Shown piece by piece: positions 60,505 through 64,000 of a DNA stretch of 64,000 nt. Origin of the DNA: Stercorarius parasiticus (Eukaryota > Chordata > Aves > Charadriiformes > Stercorariidae); the NCBI GenBank assembly GCA_013396915.1, contig VWZL01000462.1, positions 1-64,000 of the forward strand, written 5' to 3'. The first letter of the stretch is position 1, and the number at the start of each line of letters is the position of its first letter. The position numbers and the translations under genes are program-made. The notes beneath the pieces are model-generated. The model worked only from the letters and a program-made list of their open reading frames with translations. It was not told the DNA's origin and made no database searches.

Positions 60505-61310
60505 TTCCAACCTAAATTCATTTAGACATACTTTATTCTTTGTCCACCTTGTCCTTCATCTCATACTGATCCTGGGGTTCTCTCTCCTGGGGAATTTACA
60601 GAGAGCAGTCATAGCCTTGAGTTTATGAAGTTAAAAAGGCAAAATATCTTTCATTCTCCTATATGGTGTCTCCAGTTCCTTGATTGCTCTCTTCACCTGT
60701 TTCAGTTTGAATTCATTCTTTAACACAGGTGAGCAGAAAAATGTATAGGGAATCAAAATAAGAACTATACAGGCTTTACATAGACATGGTTCTGCCTGAG
60801 ACATGGTAGAGCAGTATCTGCTTTTTTTCCATAGGTGTTACATAGTCATACCATGATTGACCAAAACAGGCAGGCTGTTTTCCTTGTGTTAAATATTGAC
60901 AGGGCCCAATATTTTGTATTAGTTCTGACATGCGTGACCTTCTGTTTCCATTACTCCAGGACCTCAAGGTCACTCAGTAAATTCTGTGCAGTACCTGGAT
61001 CCTTCTTCTTTCTTTATTGGCATCCTTTCCACCTTTGAAATATTATCACGTTTCAAAAGCATTGTTTATCATACCAGTCATAGTGACTACCTTGATAGAG
61101 AGTATTAAACAAGATGGAGGCTTGAGGACCTCAGCTACAAAGCTCCCTTCAGCCTAATACCTTTCTTTTGTTGTATTTCGGTTTCTTATGCACCTTACAG
61201 GTCTTCTACTAATTCTGTTCCTTTTTGTCTTAATCATTTCTCTTACAGTAAAAGATGACAAGCTTCACAGAAGTCTAGCTAGGTTAGATCTATGAAGTCA
61301 GACTTACAGG
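60505..61310 (-). mobile_element. Ancient CR1-group LINE relic, about 0.8 kb
   Basis: The region is colinear, at low identity, with the reverse complement of the RT-distal part and 3' region of old CR1 elements. Recognisable blocks in order are TCTCTCCTGGGGAATTTACA with AGAGAGCAGTCATAGC, CAGTTTGAATTCATTCTT, TCCATTACTCCAGGACCTCA with AGGTCACTCAG, TATTAAACAAGATGGAGGC, CTTCAGCCTAATACC, and AAGTCTAGCTAGGTTAGATC. All frames are broken. It is much older than the CR1 tips at 9048 and 13448. Confidence 0.7.
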
Positions 61311-62243
61311 GAGGTTTTCATGGTATAATGCTATTGAGGTGCTTTTCATCAAAACTCACAGGAACATTTAAAACGAAACCTAAATCAATCAGAAACTCCC
61401 TAGCTTTTATGCTTTATAACACAGTCTGGATTCCTGCCTAGTTTCTCAAAAGGGTGCAAATATGCACCAGGGCCAAGGTTTTCACAAAATTCACAGCACT
61501 ACAAGGCTTTAAATAAAAAGAACCAAACCCAGGCAGTTCCAATTCAATTTGCCTTTCATTTAGAGTAAGGGATGTTCAGATGCAAACCCAAGTCACAGCT
61601 CTGTGGGTGCGTATCCTGAGCCAGTGTTAACTGAAGGTCTTTCAAGGAAACTTTATAGTGTTTGGCTTTTACAAAGCTCAAAAGCCTAACTATGAGAAAA
61701 TTAGTTTCCATGTATATTATAAACCCTTCTGCTCTTTATGAAGTGTATGTAACAAAGGTATTATGCATATAAATTAACATTTCAAAAACATGATCACATC
61801 TCGGAAATATGAACTGAGATTGAGCCTAGGAAAAAACACTATCTTATTGAGAGGGGGTGGTTTTGTTCTTAAATTGCATACCATTAAAAGAACAACAACA
61901 ATAAAATAAACAATCCAGGCTTGATAGGTTTCATATTGTGATGCACTGTCATGCATATTAATCACCATAATGAAACTTATCCCAAATAATTCACATGCTG
62001 CATAAACAGCTTTGTAAAGTGATGCATTTAAATTTTTGGCAAGAACACGTTGTTCAAATCTGTGACAATTAGAGCAAAAACTGTGTCTTTGTACCATTTT
62101 CTTTGGATTGAATAATTTGCTTCTATCCAAATAATAGGTTTAATAGAATCTAAAGGTGGACCCTGAGGAAACAGTATGAAAATCCTTCTTTTTTTCTCAG
62201 TAAGCAAAGAACTTGGAGAAGAGTGCTGGACCATGGCAAAAAG

Positions 62244-62286
62244 CTCCCACACCTGATGGGTTAAGCCTCCCACACATGATGGGTTA
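62244..62286. repeat. 20-base tandem duplication
   Basis: CTCCCACACCTGATGGGTTA (62244-62263) recurs at 62267-62286 with a single C-to-A change, a 23-base period. Confidence 0.95.
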
Positions 62287-62887
62287 TCGAGCCCTTCCAA
62301 AATTATCACAGCAGCCTCTTATTCATCCATGTACACTGGTGGTATAGACAATGAAAGTGACACAGTTGCTTTCATTATTAACTTCATTATATGATCTGTA
62401 ACATTATTAACAGCAAGACTGCAAGTACAGAAGGCAGGCTGCTAATGTAATCAACATAAGACAAACACTGAAAAATTGTGAATAATATGCTATTTGCATA
62501 AAAACAGACTCTTATTAAAATCACAACCAGGGCAAAGAACTCAAAGGCAAACCCAGAAGTTTTTTCAGTAGAAACCGCAATACAGTACAAAATCTGGAAT
62601 AGGGAACGTGTTTTTCAGAGGTATTTTTGGCAGTATGTGATTCTAATTAGTGAGACTCATTAGTATTATTGTTGTCATTCATATTGCAATTGTTTCAAGT
62701 AGACACAATCAAGAATCAGAAACCTGCTGAGGTAAACTGTTTACCCGTGTGTAAAACACTGTGTTTGCCCCAAACAGATGATGAGCTAAATTCAGTGGGA
62801 CAAATACTTAAGTGTTTTGCTGCATGGCAATTGATTTTAATCTGTGCTTAAAGGTAGTATGTACTAAATGATTTTTCTCTTATTGGG

Positions 62888-62901
62888 TTTTTTTTTTTTT
62901 T
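62888..62901. repeat. T14 run
   Basis: An uninterrupted T tract preceded by GGG. Confidence 0.9.
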
Positions 62902-64000
62902 CCACCCACCTAAGCTTTCTTTGGGATTATAAATGCTTCCGGAAACTATTGTATTATACACATGCATGTTTGGAGCTTTTAGGGACTATTTTATAAATAC
63001 CAAGGCTGGAGCGTGAATTGGTTTAGTCAAGATATTTATGCAAAAATATCTTTAAAGCAAGATATCTATAAAAGACAAGTCTTTGCCTTTTGGTCTTTAA
63101 CCACTTAATTCCTCTGGATCACAAGAAAGGAATGAAAACTTTTATTTTCAACAAAGGTTTCATTATATGTGACAACTTAGTCTGTCCCTCTGAAGCCTAA
63201 ACTTGGATGATAAATCTGAGACCAAAGAAAACACAACTGTTCCCTGCCTTACTCCTTGGCTTTCTAGGTCCCATGGGTCCAAGTCCAGCTCTGTTCCAAG
63301 AGGAGAGCTGTGTTCATTTAATTGCCATGGGGAACACTACACTTACACCCAGACTTATCCCGACCCCATTCGAGTGTGACGAGTCCTTGTAGTTACAGCA
63401 TTGCAGCAACCTACTCCATGAGTTCTGCCAACAACCAATTACTCCAAAGTCCATTTCGCACAAGTGTTGACGCTGGCCAGGCAAAAGAATCACCATGGGC
63501 CAAGATCCATGAAGGTGCTCAGATCTTGAACCTCTGTCAGATTGACCTAGATAAGTCTGTTCCCTTCCTGGCATAACTTGCTGCAAGCTCCAGGTATTTG
63601 CAGTGTTTCTAAACCAGTGGGTTTAATCACAGTATGCATTCCATCTCAGTCATTAAAGATAAATGCTTAAATAGTGTATATGTCAAATTCTACCTATGTC
63701 ATCTTCAGGACCTAAGTATGGTCCTTGAGGATGTGATGACTGTTTCTTAACTGCAGTCACGGATGGGTTAATTTTAATGGGAAATCTAAAGCACTGGAGG
63801 CCTCTGTAATTTGCTGTAGCACTTGTTCCTCAGGGGAAGTGATTCTGAACGAAACTTCAAAAAATTCATCATTAAAATATTACCATAAACCAGGATAAGA
63901 CACACAAATCCCTCTTCAAGAAAATAAATAAAACATCAGGTTTTATCGCTCTCCTCTAATTAACATGGCAACCTTTCTATTCCTTCGTGGACCCTCCAGG

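Larger units (their letters stand above)
61311..64000. other. Intergenic, no gene seen
   Basis: Non-coding. It contains a 20-base near-perfect tandem duplication at 62244-62286, a T14 run at 62888-62901, and a TAATTA plus ATTGTT-rich stretch at 62640-62700. A 118-codon minus-strand frame (61774-62130) has a hydrophobic middle but no recognisable family. Confidence 0.6.

Noticed and set aside
61774..62130. 118-codon minus-strand frame with a membrane-like middle
   Set aside because: AT-rich DNA readily yields hydrophobic runs; no conserved motif seen.
1..64000. CRISPR arrays, tRNA/rRNA genes, LTR retrovirus genes, DNA transposase genes
   Set aside because: Looked for by eye on both strands; no regular spaced repeats, no RNA gene cores, no gag/pol or transposase-like frames were found.

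Overview
This window is vertebrate nuclear DNA, most likely from a bird. It has intron/exon structure, and its recognisable repeats are CR1 LINE fragments, several carrying the bird-type 3' tail built on ATTCTATGATTCTGTG. A few very old MIR-like SINE remnants are present, and I see no Alu, B1/B2 or L1. No bacterial or viral gene organisation is present. Turtle or crocodile is possible but less likely, because several CR1 tips are of the avian type.

Region 1 (1-9968, + strand) is the 3' end of a contactin-associated protein gene, best matched to CNTNAP5. Three coding exons join in frame at phase-1 junctions: 3137-3355 (end of the last laminin G domain), 8679-8751 (membrane-proximal stalk) and 9772-9968 (transmembrane helix and 48-residue cytoplasmic tail ending EYFI and a TGA stop). 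The long intron at 3356-8678 holds two CR1 fragments.

Region 2 (9969 to about 18760) follows the stop codon and is a candidate long 3' UTR. It begins with a CU-rich tract and contains one or two CR1 3' tips. It ends at a convincing poly(A) site: AATAAA at 18737, a U/GU-rich downstream element, and a Pumilio-type motif just upstream. The extent of this UTR is inferred, not shown.

Region 3 (about 18760-64000) looks like a gene desert. I found no exon of a recognisable protein, no tRNA, rRNA or snRNA, and no CRISPR array. Open reading frames of 60-147 codons here are consistent with chance or belong to CR1 relics. The region holds CR1 pieces of different ages, including an internal fragment spanning the ORF1/ORF2 junction at 26034-26830 and a deeply decayed copy of about 0.8 kb at 60505-61310. 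It also holds TA/CA-rich simple repeats, small tandem duplications, and several short palindromes or motif clusters that could belong to enhancers: GATA sites at 32204-32240, TAATTA at 31461-31486 and ATGCAT at 19493-19544. One undetermined base lies at 40987.

I found no new multi-gene system. The most useful leads are the possible 8.8 kb 3' UTR with its structured distal end, the candidate regulatory palindromes in the desert, and the unusual CR1 fragment without a 3' end.
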